Of a stretch of 6,047 nt of DNA, positions 6,030-6,047 are shown one piece after another. The stretch lies in the NCBI GenBank assembly GCA_025353525.1, contig JANXOO010001339.1, positions 1 through 6,047 on the forward strand. Reading direction: 5' to 3'. This stretch comes from Schlesneria sp. GTDB lineage: Bacteria; Planctomycetota; Planctomycetia; Planctomycetales; Planctomycetaceae. Under the pieces are notes generated by a model, which saw nothing but the letters and a program-made list of their open reading frames with translations, had not been told where the DNA came from and made no database searches. The translations under genes and the position numbers were made by a program. Each line of letters opens with the position of its first letter. Positions within the stretch are counted from its first letter, which is position 1.

Positions 6030-6047
6030 GAAAAAGCCGTGAATCGC

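Larger units (their letters stand above)
5689..6047. other. Right-hand intergenic stretch without a convincing long gene
   Basis: Reading frames here are short or look like shadows. Directly after the stop at 5688, CGCTT (5689-5693) and AAGCG (5710-5714) could pair across a 16-base loop, but there is no T-run, so it is not called a terminator. The stretch holds a small candidate ORF, a degenerate A/C/G-rich tract, a 12-bp palindrome and an extended -10 motif, each listed separately. The last two suggest that a plus-strand gene begins just beyond the window. Confidence 0.6.

Noticed and set aside
6015..6040. ECF-type promoter (GGAAAC followed by CGTGA)
   Set aside because: The -35-like element departs from GGAAC and the -10-like element is weak. 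The extended -10 reading explains the same bases better.

Overview
The window looks like chromosomal DNA from a planctomycete. This is an inference from moderately high GC with many TCG/CGA codons, Tat-exported proteins with Gfo/Idh-like architecture, weak Shine-Dalgarno use, and a solute-binding protein with a large N-terminal extension. I could not run a search, so genus and species are not assigned. I see no insertion sequences, phage genes, CRISPR array, rRNA or tRNA.

Layout. Positions 1-2314 (minus strand) hold most of a large secreted or membrane-anchored ABC-type peptide/solute-binding protein (SBP family 5); its C-terminus runs off the left edge. Just upstream of it, 28 bases away on the same strand, 2343-4181 encodes a complete M3-family oligoendopeptidase (PepF-like) with an intact HEXXH zinc site. 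Positions 4182-4389 are a divergent intergenic region with two inverted repeats and a possible -10 box. Positions 4390-5688 (plus strand) encode a 432-residue Tat-signal protein. It has the overall plan of a Gfo/Idh/MocA oxidoreductase, but the glycine-rich nucleotide loop is missing and the EKP-type motif is altered. Positions 5689-6047 carry no convincing long gene. They contain a possible 31-codon ORF with a good ribosome binding site, a degenerate A/C/G-rich tract, a 12-bp perfect palindrome and an extended -10 motif pointing out of the right edge.

How the genes may work together. The peptidase and the binding protein are probably co-transcribed, peptidase first. The binding protein would capture oligopeptides outside the cytoplasmic membrane and the peptidase would cut imported peptides in the cytoplasm. 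No permease or ATPase gene is visible; these could lie beyond the left edge. The divergent Tat protein has no evident functional link to them beyond the shared intergenic region.

The most unusual items are the degenerate Gfo/Idh-like exported protein and the roughly 415-residue extension, partly TPR-like, in front of the solute-binding domain. I do not see evidence for a large undescribed multi-gene system.
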